A stretch of 64,000 bases of DNA, from the NCBI GenBank assembly GCA_046351455.1, contig JAXLYM010000031.1:1-64000 (forward strand). Direction: 5' to 3'. The notes below the pieces were generated by a model that saw only the letters and a program-made list of their open reading frames with translations, had not been told where the DNA came from and ran no database searches. The position numbers and the translations under genes are program-made. Shown one piece after another: positions 26,905-34,763 of this stretch. Position 1 is the first letter of the stretch, and the number at the start of each line of letters is the position of its first letter. The stretch comes from JADJRH01 sp046351455. Lineage in GTDB: Bacteria > Myxococcota_A > Polyangia > Polyangiales > Polyangiaceae.

Positions 26905-27909
26905 GTGACGACCTCCCCGCGATCCCCCCCTCCGGCGCCGGCTGAGCTGCTCAAGAGCGCGGAGGTCGCGCGGCTGCTCCGCGTGCATCCGAAACAGATC
27001 TATCGGCTCCTCGCCCAAGGGCTGCCCGGGCGGCGCGTCGGCTCCGAGTGGCGCTTCGTGCGCGAAGAAGTGCTCGCCTGGATCGAAGACCGCGAGCGCG
27101 GCGCCTCGACGCCGGCCACGGAGCGAGCGTCCGCGGTCTCCCCCGCCGCGCCGGCCCACGCGGGCGTCCCCACGGCCGGTTCCCTTCCCCCGACCCTCCA
27201 ACCGATGCTCCCGGCGATCCCGGCGACCGGCTTCCGGGCGCCGCCGCCGCTCCTCGCCGCCAATGGGGACGTGGTCGTGGAGGTGCTGCTTTCGCAGGTG
27301 CAGGCGCACGCGGGGCGGCTCCTCGGGCTCGTGCAGGCGGACTCCGGCGCCGCGTTCCAGCAGCTCGTGGCCGGCGGCGTGCTCGCGGCGGGGTTTCATG
27401 GGCAGCCGCCGCCTTCGCACATCGCGGCGGTGCGGCTCGCGCGCGTTCACTTGGTGCGGCGGGACGTGGGGCTCGCTCACCCGCGGGCGATCCGGCTCCA
27501 GGACGTGACGGACCTCGTGCGCAAGCGGCTGGCGATCCGCGCTCCGTCGGCCGGCGTGCGGGCGCACCTCGATCGCGCCCTCGCGGAGGCCGGCGTGACG
27601 CTCGCGGGGATGCACACGGTCACGGTGACGGTCGACTCGCACCGCGACGCCTCGTGCGCCGTCGTCCGCGGGGAGGTGGACGCCGCCTTGACCACGTCCG
27701 CATGGGCCGCGCGGATGGGGCTCGATTTCCTGCGCCTCGCCTCGGAGCCGTACGATCTGGTGCTGCGCGCGGAGAGCCTCGGGCTGCCCGATGTCGTCGC
27801 CCTCTGCGAGGTCGCCCAGTCCCAGGCCTTCCGCGACGCCCTCTCGGCGATCCCCGGCTACGACCCGTCCGCCGCCGGCGAGATCCGGTACGACCCGCCC
27901 AGCCCCTGA
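26905..27909 (+). CDS. HTH regulator with periplasmic-binding-protein-like ligand domain
   Basis: A GTG start gives 334 residues. Residues about 13-60 form a helix-turn-helix of the excisionase/MerR (HTH_17) type (LLKSAEVARLLRVHPKQIYR, then RRVGSEWRFVREEVLAWI). A Pro/Ala-rich linker follows. From about 115 there is a PBP-like domain (VVEVLLSQVQAHAGRL, QQLVAGGVLAAGFHG, AALTTSAWAARMGLDFLRL, FRDALSAIPGYDP), the fold used by ModE-independent regulators that sense oxyanions such as molybdate or tungstate. It is followed on the same strand by the lipoprotein/TonB/ECF-like operon, which it probably controls. The ligand is inferred only from the family and the neighbouring uptake genes. Confidence 0.85.
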   Translation: MTTSPRSPPPAPAELLKSAEVARLLRVHPKQIYRLLAQGLPGRRVGSEWRFVREEVLAWIEDRERGASTPATERASAVSPAAPAHAGVPTAGSLPPTLQPMLPAIPATGFRAPPPLLAANGDVVVEVLLSQVQAHAGRLLGLVQADSGAAFQQLVAGGVLAAGFHGQPPPSHIAAVRLARVHLVRRDVGLAHPRAIRLQDVTDLVRKRLAIRAPSAGVRAHLDRALAEAGVTLAGMHTVTVTVDSHRDASCAVVRGEVDAALTTSAWAARMGLDFLRLASEPYDLVLRAESLGLPDVVALCEVAQSQAFRDALSAIPGYDPSAAGEIRYDPPSP

Positions 27910-27999
27910 GGTCGGCATCACGACCACTTCGGGGGCACGCTCATGTCCTCTTTCGTTCCTCGTTGATCCTCGTTGCTACCTAATGTTACCCATTGGGGC

Positions 28000-28530
28000 A
28001 TGAAGCAGTGGTCCAAGGTGCAGGTCGTCGGCGTCCTGATCGCGCTCTTCGCGGGCGCCGGCTGCGATGGGCAAGAGGTCAACTCCGGAAGCTCGAACGG
28101 AGGCGGCGGGGGCACGAGCACCACCTCCAGCGGCGGCACCGGCGGCACCGGCGGCGGCACGGACACGGGCGGCACGCAGGTGGGGCTCGCGGATGTGCTG
28201 CTGTCCTACGGCGGCAGCTCGGTCACCGTCGACGTCGCGACGCTGGACACGCAGATGTACAAGGGCGCCGCGGTCGTGCCGCTCACCGCCGTGTGGGCCG
28301 CGGGGAAGCTGCACGACGACACGACCACGCTGCAGTTCGACTTCGAGGGCGACGACGGGTTCCACCCCTCGAACAAGGCCAACTGCGCCGCCTACATCAC
28401 CGACGCGGAGCTGCCAAAGGGCTACATTTTGCCCGATACGCGCACGCTGGTGTGGGACGACACGCTCGGTCTGCCGGGCTGCTACAGCGTCAAAGCGGTC
28501 GCGAAGATCATCGGCCTCGACAAGAAATGA
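28000..28530 (+). CDS. lipoprotein, first gene of a TonB/ECF-like uptake operon
   Basis: The ATG at 28000 gives 176 residues; an in-frame ATG at 27973 is less likely because it would put extra residues before the signal. A signal with lipobox AGAGC (Cys about 22) is followed by a Gly/Ser/Thr linker, then a globular domain of about 110 residues. That domain carries VDVATLDTQMYKGAAVVPLT, FDFEGDDGFHP and TRTLVWDDTLGLPGCYSVKA. The domain pattern (VDL ... LT.VW ... FDFEGDDGF) recalls small ligand-binding lipoproteins and loosely the molybdopterin-oxidoreductase fold, but I cannot name a family. Its stop overlaps the ATG of the TonB receptor (ATGA), so it is part of that system, perhaps as a surface or periplasmic binding partner. 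Confidence 0.78.
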   Translation: MKQWSKVQVVGVLIALFAGAGCDGQEVNSGSSNGGGGGTSTTSSGGTGGTGGGTDTGGTQVGLADVLLSYGGSSVTVDVATLDTQMYKGAAVVPLTAVWAAGKLHDDTTTLQFDFEGDDGFHPSNKANCAAYITDAELPKGYILPDTRTLVWDDTLGLPGCYSVKAVAKIIGLDKK

Positions 28531-30539
28531 GGTCGCGTCCATTCGTCGCTGCGGGCCTCCCGGCAGGGCTCGCGCGGGGGCTCGCGAAGGGGCTCGCGGG
28601 GGGACTCGCGGCGCTCCTCGGGTCCGCCGCCGCCCGCGCGGACGAGCCGGTCCCGACGACGCCGCTGGAGGTCTCGGTGAAGGGCACGCGGCGGCCCGAC
28701 GCCGGCACGGTGCTCGCCACGGTCCCGGCCGAGCGCATCGAACGGCTCGGCACCACGTCGGTCGCGACCACGCTGGAGCGCATGCCCTCCATCACCAGCG
28801 GCGGCGGCATGCGCGGGGAGCGCATCCTCAACCTGCGCGGCTTCGATCAACGGCAGATCGCCGTCTTCGTGGACGGCGTGCCGGTCTACGTGCCGTACGA
28901 CGGGCAGCTCGACCTCGACAAGGTGCCGGTGGACATGGTCGCGCGCGTCGCGGTCGTGAAGGGCGCGGCCTCGCTGCTGTACGGCCCGAACGGGCTCGGG
29001 GGCGCGATCCACATCGTCACGCGGGCGCCCGCCGAGGGGCTGTCGCTGCGCACGTTCACGGAGGCCTCGCCCCTCAGCGCGGCGCGATCCTCGATGACGG
29101 CCAGCGGGCGCGCGGGGCCCGTCGGAGCGCTCGTCCACGCGAGCTTCGAGGGGGTGCGCTTCGTCCCGATGTCGGAGAGCTTCGCCCCGGCCCCGAACGA
29201 GGACGGCGGGCGGCGCGACAACTCGGATCGGCTCGCGGGGAACCTGACGGGGAAGGTGCTGTGGGACGTCGACGAGCGGCACCGGATCGCGCTCGCGGCC
29301 TCGCATTTCGAAGGGCGCTTCGGCGTGCCGCCCGCGGTGCACGACTTCACGGTGCGCGACTGGCGGTGGACGGACTGGTACTCGTCGTCGCTCGGGCTGT
29401 CGCACACGTTCCAAAGCCCCGCGCTGCAGACGGAAGAGGTCGTGTACGTGGCCAAGCTCGGCAACACCCTCGACGCGTACGACGACGGCCGGTACGCCAC
29501 GCAGCTCAAACCGAAGGCGTTTCACAGCATCTACGACGAGGGCGCGGCCGGCGGGTTCGTGCGGACGACGGCCACGCTGCCCGTCGGGGCGGAGCGCACC
29601 TTCGTCCTGCGGACGTGGACCGGCGCGAAGCACGACATGCACGCGGGGCAGGCGGACCGCGACGCCGACACGGTGCGCGCCTCCACGAACCTCCTCACGA
29701 CGGCGGCTCAAGGCGAGCTGGACGTGGTGCCGGGGTGGCTCCTCGGATCCGCGGGGCTGGAGCTGGACGGGGAGCTGCCGGACGCGCCGTCCTCGGGGCT
29801 CGCGCCGCGGCCGGCGCTGGGCTGGGGGCCGATGGGCTCGGTCACGTTCACGCCGGCGCAGGCGTGGACGATCACCGCCGGGGTGGCCTCGCGCACGCGG
29901 TTTCCGACGCTGCGCGAGCGCTTCAGCACGGTGTTCGGGACGCGCGACCCCAACCCGCTCCTGCGCCCGGAGCGCGCCGTGAACCTCTCGCTCGACGTCG
30001 TCTTCAAGCCCTCTCGTTCGCTGCGGGTGGCGGCCGGGCTCTTCGACTCGGAGCTCACGGACCTCATCACGAGCGTGTTCGTCGCGCCGGGCGTCGATCA
30101 GATGCAGAACGCCGCCCGCGCGCGCTACCTCGGGGCCGAGGCCGAGATCGGGTGGACCTTCGCGCCGTGGCTCGATGTCCTCGCCGGGTGGATGATCCTG
30201 CACGCGCGGGGCGGCGACGCGCTCGCTCAGCCGCTCGCGTACCGGCCGGAGCACAAGGGCCTCGTGCTGGCCACGGTGACGCCGCTCGCGGGTTTGTCGC
30301 TCACGGGCGTGATGCGGTACGTCGGGCGGCAGGAATTCCAGAACCCGGACACCGGGCAGTGGGGCCACCTCGGCGGCTTTCCGATGTTCGACGCGCGCCT
30401 CGCGTATGCCTTTTCTCCGGCGCTGCGGGCCTGGGTGCGCGTGACCAACCTCGCCGACGCCGATGTGGAGCCCCGGTACTCCTTCCCCGAGGCCGGGCGG
30501 CAGGTGTTCGTGGGGATCGGATCGAGCACGGGATCATGA
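28527..30539 (+). CDS. TonB-dependent outer-membrane receptor
   Basis: The ATG at 28527 overlaps the lipoprotein stop and gives 670 residues. A long Ala/Gly/Leu-rich signal ends in AAARA. The TonB box region (PLEVSVKGTRR) is followed by a plug domain (VATTLERMPSITSG, GERILNLRGFDQRQIAVFVD, LLYGPNGLGGAIHIVTR) and a beta-barrel of about 500 residues. The barrel ends with FVGIGSSTGS rather than a clear aromatic C-terminal residue. It should import a scarce ligand across the outer membrane using TonB energy. The downstream ECF-like proteins would carry it across the inner membrane. It resembles vitamin B12/metal-complex receptors in size, but the ligand cannot be told. Confidence 0.93.
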   Translation: MRSRPFVAAGLPAGLARGLAKGLAGGLAALLGSAAARADEPVPTTPLEVSVKGTRRPDAGTVLATVPAERIERLGTTSVATTLERMPSITSGGGMRGERILNLRGFDQRQIAVFVDGVPVYVPYDGQLDLDKVPVDMVARVAVVKGAASLLYGPNGLGGAIHIVTRAPAEGLSLRTFTEASPLSAARSSMTASGRAGPVGALVHASFEGVRFVPMSESFAPAPNEDGGRRDNSDRLAGNLTGKVLWDVDERHRIALAASHFEGRFGVPPAVHDFTVRDWRWTDWYSSSLGLSHTFQSPALQTEEVVYVAKLGNTLDAYDDGRYATQLKPKAFHSIYDEGAAGGFVRTTATLPVGAERTFVLRTWTGAKHDMHAGQADRDADTVRASTNLLTTAAQGELDVVPGWLLGSAGLELDGELPDAPSSGLAPRPALGWGPMGSVTFTPAQAWTITAGVASRTRFPTLRERFSTVFGTRDPNPLLRPERAVNLSLDVVFKPSRSLRVAAGLFDSELTDLITSVFVAPGVDQMQNAARARYLGAEAEIGWTFAPWLDVLAGWMILHARGGDALAQPLAYRPEHKGLVLATVTPLAGLSLTGVMRYVGRQEFQNPDTGQWGHLGGFPMFDARLAYAFSPALRAWVRVTNLADADVEPRYSFPEAGRQVFVGIGSSTGS

Positions 30540-31135
30540 AGCACGACGCGATCACCGAGAGCGAGCGGTTCTGGGGCCATGCCGCGGCGTTCGGCGCGAT
30601 GTGGGGCGCCATCGAGGCCACCGTCGGGACCTTCCTGCACGCGCTCAAGATCCCGTTCGGGGGCACGGTGCTGGCGGGGACGGGCGCGGCCTTCCTGTTC
30701 GCGCTGCGCACGGTGTACCCGAAGCGCGGCGTGGTGCTCGCGACGGGCGCGGTGTGCGCGGGGGTGAAGCTGCTGTCGCCGGCGACGGCGGTGGTGGGGC
30801 CGATGGCCGGCATCCTCGTGGAGTCGTTGCTCATCGAGCTGGCCTGCTTCGCGTTCGGCGCGAACCCGATCTCCGCGGCGGTGGGCGGCGGCCTCGCGAC
30901 GCTGTGGGCGCTCTCGCAGAAGGTGCTGACGCAGATCGTGCTCTACGGCGCGCCGATGATCGACCTCTACCGGGAGCTGCTCCAGCGGGCCGAGAAGTGG
31001 CTCGGCCTCGCGCCGTCCGGGGGTTGGTCGGTGGTGGTGCCGTTCGCGTCGCTCGTGAGCACGCTGGGCGCGATCCTGGCGCTCGGCGGTCACCGGGCCG
31101 GGTTGAAGGTCCTCGCGCGGAGGCGTCGCCGATGA
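30536..31135 (+). CDS. ECF-type S-component-like membrane protein
   Basis: The ATG at 30536 overlaps the TonB receptor stop (ATGA) and gives 199 residues. There are five or six membrane segments, including GAMWGAIEATVGTFLHAL near the start with small residues on one face, as in substrate-binding (S) subunits of energy-coupling-factor transporters. A basic tail (LARRRRR) places the C-terminus in the cytosol. No specificity motif for a known vitamin (ThiW, BioY, CbiM) is clear. It precedes an EcfT/CbiQ-like protein with a 4-nt overlap. The assignment is by topology and context, so moderate confidence. Confidence 0.68.
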   Translation: MKHDAITESERFWGHAAAFGAMWGAIEATVGTFLHALKIPFGGTVLAGTGAAFLFALRTVYPKRGVVLATGAVCAGVKLLSPATAVVGPMAGILVESLLIELACFAFGANPISAAVGGGLATLWALSQKVLTQIVLYGAPMIDLYRELLQRAEKWLGLAPSGGWSVVVPFASLVSTLGAILALGGHRAGLKVLARRRRR

Positions 31136-31773
31136 GCGAGAAGAGGCGTCACGCTGCGGTGTTGGTCCTGGCCGCCGGCCTGTTGGCGGCGCTCTACGTC
31201 ACGCGGCCGGAGATGCACGCGGGGCTCGGGATCGCGATGCTCGGGCTCGCGGCGGTGCTCGATCCGAAGGTCGCGAAGCGCTCGGGCCGGCCGCTGCGCT
31301 GGTTGGGCACGGCGATCGTGCTGGCGGCGGTCGGGCTCTGGCTCGGGCCGGGCGACATGCGCGTGCGGGGGCATGCGATCTCGCTGGCGGGCGCGCTCGC
31401 GGCGACGACGATGGTGAGCCGCGCGATCGGCCTCGTGATGCTCGGGTCCGCGGCGGGAGCGCTCTATCCGGCCGAGCGGGCGCTCGCGCGGCTGCGGCGG
31501 ACGCGGTTTCGTCGGTTCGCGGAGGTGCTCGTGGTGGCGCTGGAGCTGGTCCCGTCGCTTCTGGGTGCGCTGGAGACGGCCCGCCGGGAGAGCGCCGCGC
31601 GCCGCCCCGGGCTCCGAGGCTTCCCGGGTCGGATCTTGGAGACGTTCGTCTTCGCCGTGGAGCACGCCTCCGCGCTGGCCGACTCCGTGGCACAACGGCT
31701 CGCGGAGTCGGCCCCCCAAGGAGGCCCGTCTTCGCTCACGGAGTCGGCGGAACAAGGAGGCGTGTCGTCATGA
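31132..31773 (+). CDS. EcfT/CbiQ-like membrane protein
   Basis: The ATG at 31132 overlaps the previous stop and gives 213 residues. About four membrane segments are followed by a cytosolic helical region (FAEVLVVALELVPSLLGALE, then TARRESAARRPGLRG), which resembles the coupling helices of EcfT/CbiQ with their Ala-Arg motifs. The C-terminal 25 residues contain a duplicated SAPQGG / SAEQGG element that comes from a 36-bp direct repeat in the DNA. It likely couples transport to ATP hydrolysis. No EcfA ATPase is encoded nearby, and the next gene is a different kind of P-loop protein. Confidence 0.62.
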   Translation: MSEKRRHAAVLVLAAGLLAALYVTRPEMHAGLGIAMLGLAAVLDPKVAKRSGRPLRWLGTAIVLAAVGLWLGPGDMRVRGHAISLAGALAATTMVSRAIGLVMLGSAAGALYPAERALARLRRTRFRRFAEVLVVALELVPSLLGALETARRESAARRPGLRGFPGRILETFVFAVEHASALADSVAQRLAESAPQGGPSSLTESAEQGGVSS

Positions 31774-31774
31774 A
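31703..31774. repeat. 36-bp direct repeat duplicating a ribosome binding site
   Basis: Bases from 31703 and from 31739 share CGGAGTCGGC and CAAGGAGGC at an exact offset of 36 bp. The second copy provides the AAGGAGG ribosome site of the NTPase gene starting at 31770. The first copy is an in-frame duplicate inside the end of the EcfT-like gene. Confidence 0.7.
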
Positions 31775-32321
31775 GCGGTGGGCGCTCGTGCAAGGTGGCA
31801 AGGCAGCGGGAAAGTCGACGGCGGCGCGCCGCGTGGCCGAACGGCTCGAAGCGCGCGGCGTCCCCGTGGCCGGCTTTTTTCAAGAGGCCATCGAGGAGGA
31901 CGGCGACCGGATCGGCTACCGCCTGCGCCGGATCGGCCGGAACGACGCGGTCGTGATCGCCAAGCGCGGCGCGGAGCCGCGGAGCCCTTCGGAGGAGGCG
32001 TTCTGCTCCTTCGTCTTCGACAACGGCGCGTTCGAGGCCGCGCGAGCGTGGCTCTCGGAGGACGCGCCCCGCGCGCGGGTGATCGTGCTCGACGAGATCA
32101 GCAAGCTGGAGGTCGCCGGCAAAGGTCACCACGACGCGGTGCTCGCGGCGCTCGCGCGGGACGCGATCACGGTGCTCGCCGTGCGCGCGGATCAGCTCTT
32201 TTACGTGATGGAGCGCTTCGGCCTGGAGGAGCCCGTCGCCGGCCTGGAGGCGAGCCCGGACGCGGACGACACGGAATTCGTCGAGGCGATCGCGCGCGCG
32301 GCGACGGGCGACGGGACATGA
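31770..32321 (+). CDS. P-loop NTPase (DUF2478/NTPase_1-like)
   Basis: The ATG at 31770 overlaps the previous stop and has a strong AAGGAGG site, giving 183 residues. Walker A is VQGGKAAGKSTAA at the N-terminus. A Walker-B-like VIVLDEISKLEV near residue 108 is followed by HHDAVLAALARDAITVLAV and a Phe/Tyr-rich region. This layout fits the NTPase_1/DUF2478 group, nucleoside-triphosphatases often found beside molybdenum or other metal uptake genes. It is too small and lacks a signature motif for an EcfA ATPase. In this operon it may act as a metal or nucleotide handling factor, or be the energising partner in a reduced system. Confidence 0.75.
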   Translation: MKRWALVQGGKAAGKSTAARRVAERLEARGVPVAGFFQEAIEEDGDRIGYRLRRIGRNDAVVIAKRGAEPRSPSEEAFCSFVFDNGAFEAARAWLSEDAPRARVIVLDEISKLEVAGKGHHDAVLAALARDAITVLAVRADQLFYVMERFGLEEPVAGLEASPDADDTEFVEAIARAATGDGT

Positions 32322-33229
32322 GCGGAGACGGATCGTCTTCGAATCGAGGCGAGCGCGCGCGGGGCGATGGGCGCGGGGATAGGAGCGCAGACGGCTCGAT
32401 CCGCGCCGGCGGCGTCGACTGGATCGCCGCGTGGCGCGCCATGCAAGCCGAGGTCGCGAAGAACCGGAGCGCCGCCGAGGGACCGCCGCTCGAAGATCGC
32501 TGGCACCACCGCGCCGAGCGCTTCGATCGTGTGGCCCGGGCCGCCGCGGACGCGACGCTCCCCGCGGCGCTCGCCGATCAGCTGCACGACAGCGACGTCG
32601 TGATCGACATCGGGGCCGGGACGGGCCGGCACGCGGTCCTCTTCGCGAAACGCTGCCGGCGCGTGATCGCGATCGAGCCGTCCCCGGCGATGCGCGCCCG
32701 CCTGGAGCAGCGCGTCCGCGACGAAGGGCTCACGAACGTGCTCATCGTGAACGGGCGCTGGCCGATGGAGCGGCCGCCGGAGGGCGACGTCGTGTTTTCG
32801 AGCCACGTGCTCTACGGCGTCGAGGACGTCGCGTCCTTCCTCGCGGCCATGACCGCGGCCGCCCGCCGCTGCTGCGCGCTGTACCTGGGCCTGCGCGCGC
32901 CCGGGAGCGCCCTCGACCCGCTGCGCCGCCACCTTCGAGGAACGCCGATCCCTCGCCGGCCTGCGGCGCTGGAGGCGCTCAACGTGCTTCACCAGTTCGG
33001 CGTGCCGGCGAGCCTCTCCGTGATCGCCGGGTCGGAGCGGCACTTGGAGGTCGGCGCCGAAGACGAGGACCTCACGGATCTCTGTCACCGCCTCTCACTG
33101 GAGCCGAGCGACGCGAACCGCTCTCGTTTGCGCGGCATTTTGAAGGATTTCGCGCCCCGTCGCGAGGACGGCACGCACCTCCTCGGAGCGACCGGCCCCA
33201 ACGCGCTCGTAGGCTGGCCCGCGAGATAG
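32318..33229 (+). CDS. class I SAM-dependent methyltransferase
   Basis: The ATG at 32318 overlaps the NTPase stop (ATGA) and gives 303 residues. After a disordered Gly/Arg/Asp/Ser-rich start of about 30 residues comes the Rossmann core: motif I VVIDIGAGTGRHAVLFA (about 92-108), motif II RVIAIEPSPAMRARLE, and the post-II DVVFSSHVLYGVEDV. The substrate is unknown. As the last gene of a coupled uptake operon it may modify the imported compound or its carrier. Alternatively it methylates an unrelated small molecule and is only co-regulated. Confidence 0.85.
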   Translation: MSGDGSSSNRGERARGDGRGDRSADGSIRAGGVDWIAAWRAMQAEVAKNRSAAEGPPLEDRWHHRAERFDRVARAAADATLPAALADQLHDSDVVIDIGAGTGRHAVLFAKRCRRVIAIEPSPAMRARLEQRVRDEGLTNVLIVNGRWPMERPPEGDVVFSSHVLYGVEDVASFLAAMTAAARRCCALYLGLRAPGSALDPLRRHLRGTPIPRRPAALEALNVLHQFGVPASLSVIAGSERHLEVGAEDEDLTDLCHRLSLEPSDANRSRLRGILKDFAPRREDGTHLLGATGPNALVGWPAR

Positions 33230-33273
33230 ACCTCTCCATTGCGCGTCGCCGTCCTGCGCTTAGACTGCCGCGG

Positions 33274-33618
33274 ATGATCCGGAGAGCCCTCCGCGCGGCG
33301 TACCTCGTGATCGTGTGCGCCGTGCTGGCGCTCTCGGCCGCGCCGCCTCGGGCCGCGACCGGATGGTTCGAGGTGGCCGCGGAGGTCGCCGGGCAGGCGG
33401 CCGTCGCGAAGATCGCCCCCTCCCGCAACACGGACGCTCCCCACATCCCGAGCGCCCGCAACCAGCGTAGCCGGCAGGCGGTCGCCTCTTCGACGGACCG
33501 CCGCCTCCCCTTCCCTTCTTTGCACGACGCAGCGACAGGCGCGCTCCCGAGGGTGCCTGTTCCGGCCCCGACTCCCGCGCTCGCATTGTACATCACGAAC
33601 AGCTCCCTCCTCTGCTGA
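33274..33618 (+). CDS. small secreted protein
   Basis: An ATG at 33274 gives 114 residues. The N-terminus (MIRRALRAAYLVIVCAVLAL) is a good signal peptide ending near APPRAA. The mature part is Pro/Ser/Arg rich with no recognised domain and one Cys as the last residue. It starts 44 bp after the methyltransferase gene. No strong ribosome site is visible, so this call is tentative. Confidence 0.5.
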   Translation: MIRRALRAAYLVIVCAVLALSAAPPRAATGWFEVAAEVAGQAAVAKIAPSRNTDAPHIPSARNQRSRQAVASSTDRRLPFPSLHDAATGALPRVPVPAPTPALALYITNSSLLC

Positions 33619-33682
33619 GCGGCGCGGTCGACTTCATCGATCGCGAACAAGCCATCTCGCTCATTGAAAGGAGGGCATTGTC

Positions 33683-33886
33683 ATGCCCCGACCTGTGCTG
33701 CCGTTTCGTGTGCGGAGGAGGCCTCCATGGTGGAGCCGCCTCTTTCGCCGGCTGTTCAGCGTCCTGCGCGTCGTGCTCGTCGCGGGCGGCGCGCTCGGCC
33801 CCGCGCCTCCCCCGCCGCCGCTGCCTTATCGACCGACCGCGGACATGCAGGCCTCCGGAGACACCGGAGGCGAAGAGGACGAGTGA
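33683..33886 (+). CDS. small membrane-associated peptide of unknown function
   Basis: An ATG at 33683 preceded by a strong AAAGGAGGG ribosome site gives 67 residues. It has a basic start (RPVLPFRVRRRPPWW), one short hydrophobic stretch (VLRVVLVAGGALG) and an acidic end (DTGGEEDE). I recognise no family. The good ribosome site is the main support. An overlapping frame starting at 33664 gives a longer Arg-rich product but lacks such a site. Confidence 0.5.
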   Translation: MPRPVLPFRVRRRPPWWSRLFRRLFSVLRVVLVAGGALGPAPPPPPLPYRPTADMQASGDTGGEEDE

Positions 33887-33968
33887 CAGCGGGAAGGCCC
33901 GCCGGCCACTGCTCCACCGCTCTCGACCACAGGCGGCGACACCGACACTGGCCTGATCGCCCGCTTGC

Positions 33969-34700
33969 CTACGCCGCGTGGGCCCGCTGCGCCTTCACGA
34001 ACTGCGTCACGAACGGGTCCGAAGGGCGGCTCACCAGATCCTCGAAGGTGCCAGTCTGCACGACCGCGCCCTCGCGAAACAGAGCGATCGTGTCGCCCAG
34101 ATAAGCCGCCTCCCCCAGATCGTGCGTCACCAGCACCACCGTCTTCCGCAGCTCGGTGAAGATGGCCTTCAGATCCGACTGCAGGTCACTCCGGATGAGC
34201 GGATCCAGCGCCCCCATCGGCTCGTCCAGGAGGAGCACCTCCGGGTCCAGCGCGAGCGCTCGCATCAGACTGACACGTTGCCTCTGCCCTCCCGAGAGCT
34301 CCGCCGGATAACGGTCCATCGCGTCCTCGGGCAACCTCACGAGCTCACGCAACGTGGAAGTCCGCTCTTCGATGCGCGGCGCGGTCCAGCCGAGGTGCCG
34401 CGGCAACAGCGCCACGTTCTCGCGGGCGGTCAGGTGCGGGAACAGGCCGCCTTCCTGGATGACGTAGCCCATCCGGTGCCGCAGCCGGCGCGCGGACTCC
34501 GGCGTGAGCCGCTCCCCGAACGCGCGCACCTCCCCGCGATCCGGCGCGACGAGGCCGATCAAGAGCCGGATCAACGTCGATTTGCCGCAGCCGCTCGGGC
34601 CGATGAGCGCCGTCGTGCGTCCGGCCTCGAACGTCATGTCCAGCGGGCGGAGCGCCGACTTCCCCGCGAACTCCTTCGACACGCTCCGAAGCTCCAGCAT
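33969..34700 (-). CDS. ABC transporter ATP-binding protein, osmoprotectant (ProV/OpuCA) type
   Basis: An ATG at 34700 just behind CGGAGG gives 243 residues. The motifs are Walker A IGPSGCGKSTLIR, Q-loop YVIQEGGLFPHLT, signature ELSGGQRQRVSL, Walker B VLLLDEPMGALDP and H-loop VLVTHDLGEAAYL. The sequence is closest in style to glycine-betaine/carnitine/choline ABC ATPases but lacks the C-terminal CBS domains of OpuA/OpuC. No permease or binding protein gene is next to it, so it may be an orphan ATPase working with subunits elsewhere. It is divergent from the lipoprotein gene at 34764, with only 63 bp between the two starts. Confidence 0.88.
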   Translation of the reverse strand: MLELRSVSKEFAGKSALRPLDMTFEAGRTTALIGPSGCGKSTLIRLLIGLVAPDRGEVRAFGERLTPESARRLRHRMGYVIQEGGLFPHLTARENVALLPRHLGWTAPRIEERTSTLRELVRLPEDAMDRYPAELSGGQRQRVSLMRALALDPEVLLLDEPMGALDPLIRSDLQSDLKAIFTELRKTVVLVTHDLGEAAYLGDTIALFREGAVVQTGTFEDLVSRPSDPFVTQFVKAQRAHAA

Positions 34701-34763
34701 CCTCCGCGGCTCTCCTCGGCGCGAGAGCGTACCCCATCTCGGCGGAAGGCGTATCCTCGACCC

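Noticed and set aside
27910..27999. Riboswitch (cobalamin or molybdenum-cofactor type) before the uptake operon
   Set aside because: The gap is only 90 bp and shows no conserved box or stem arrangement that would fit a known riboswitch.
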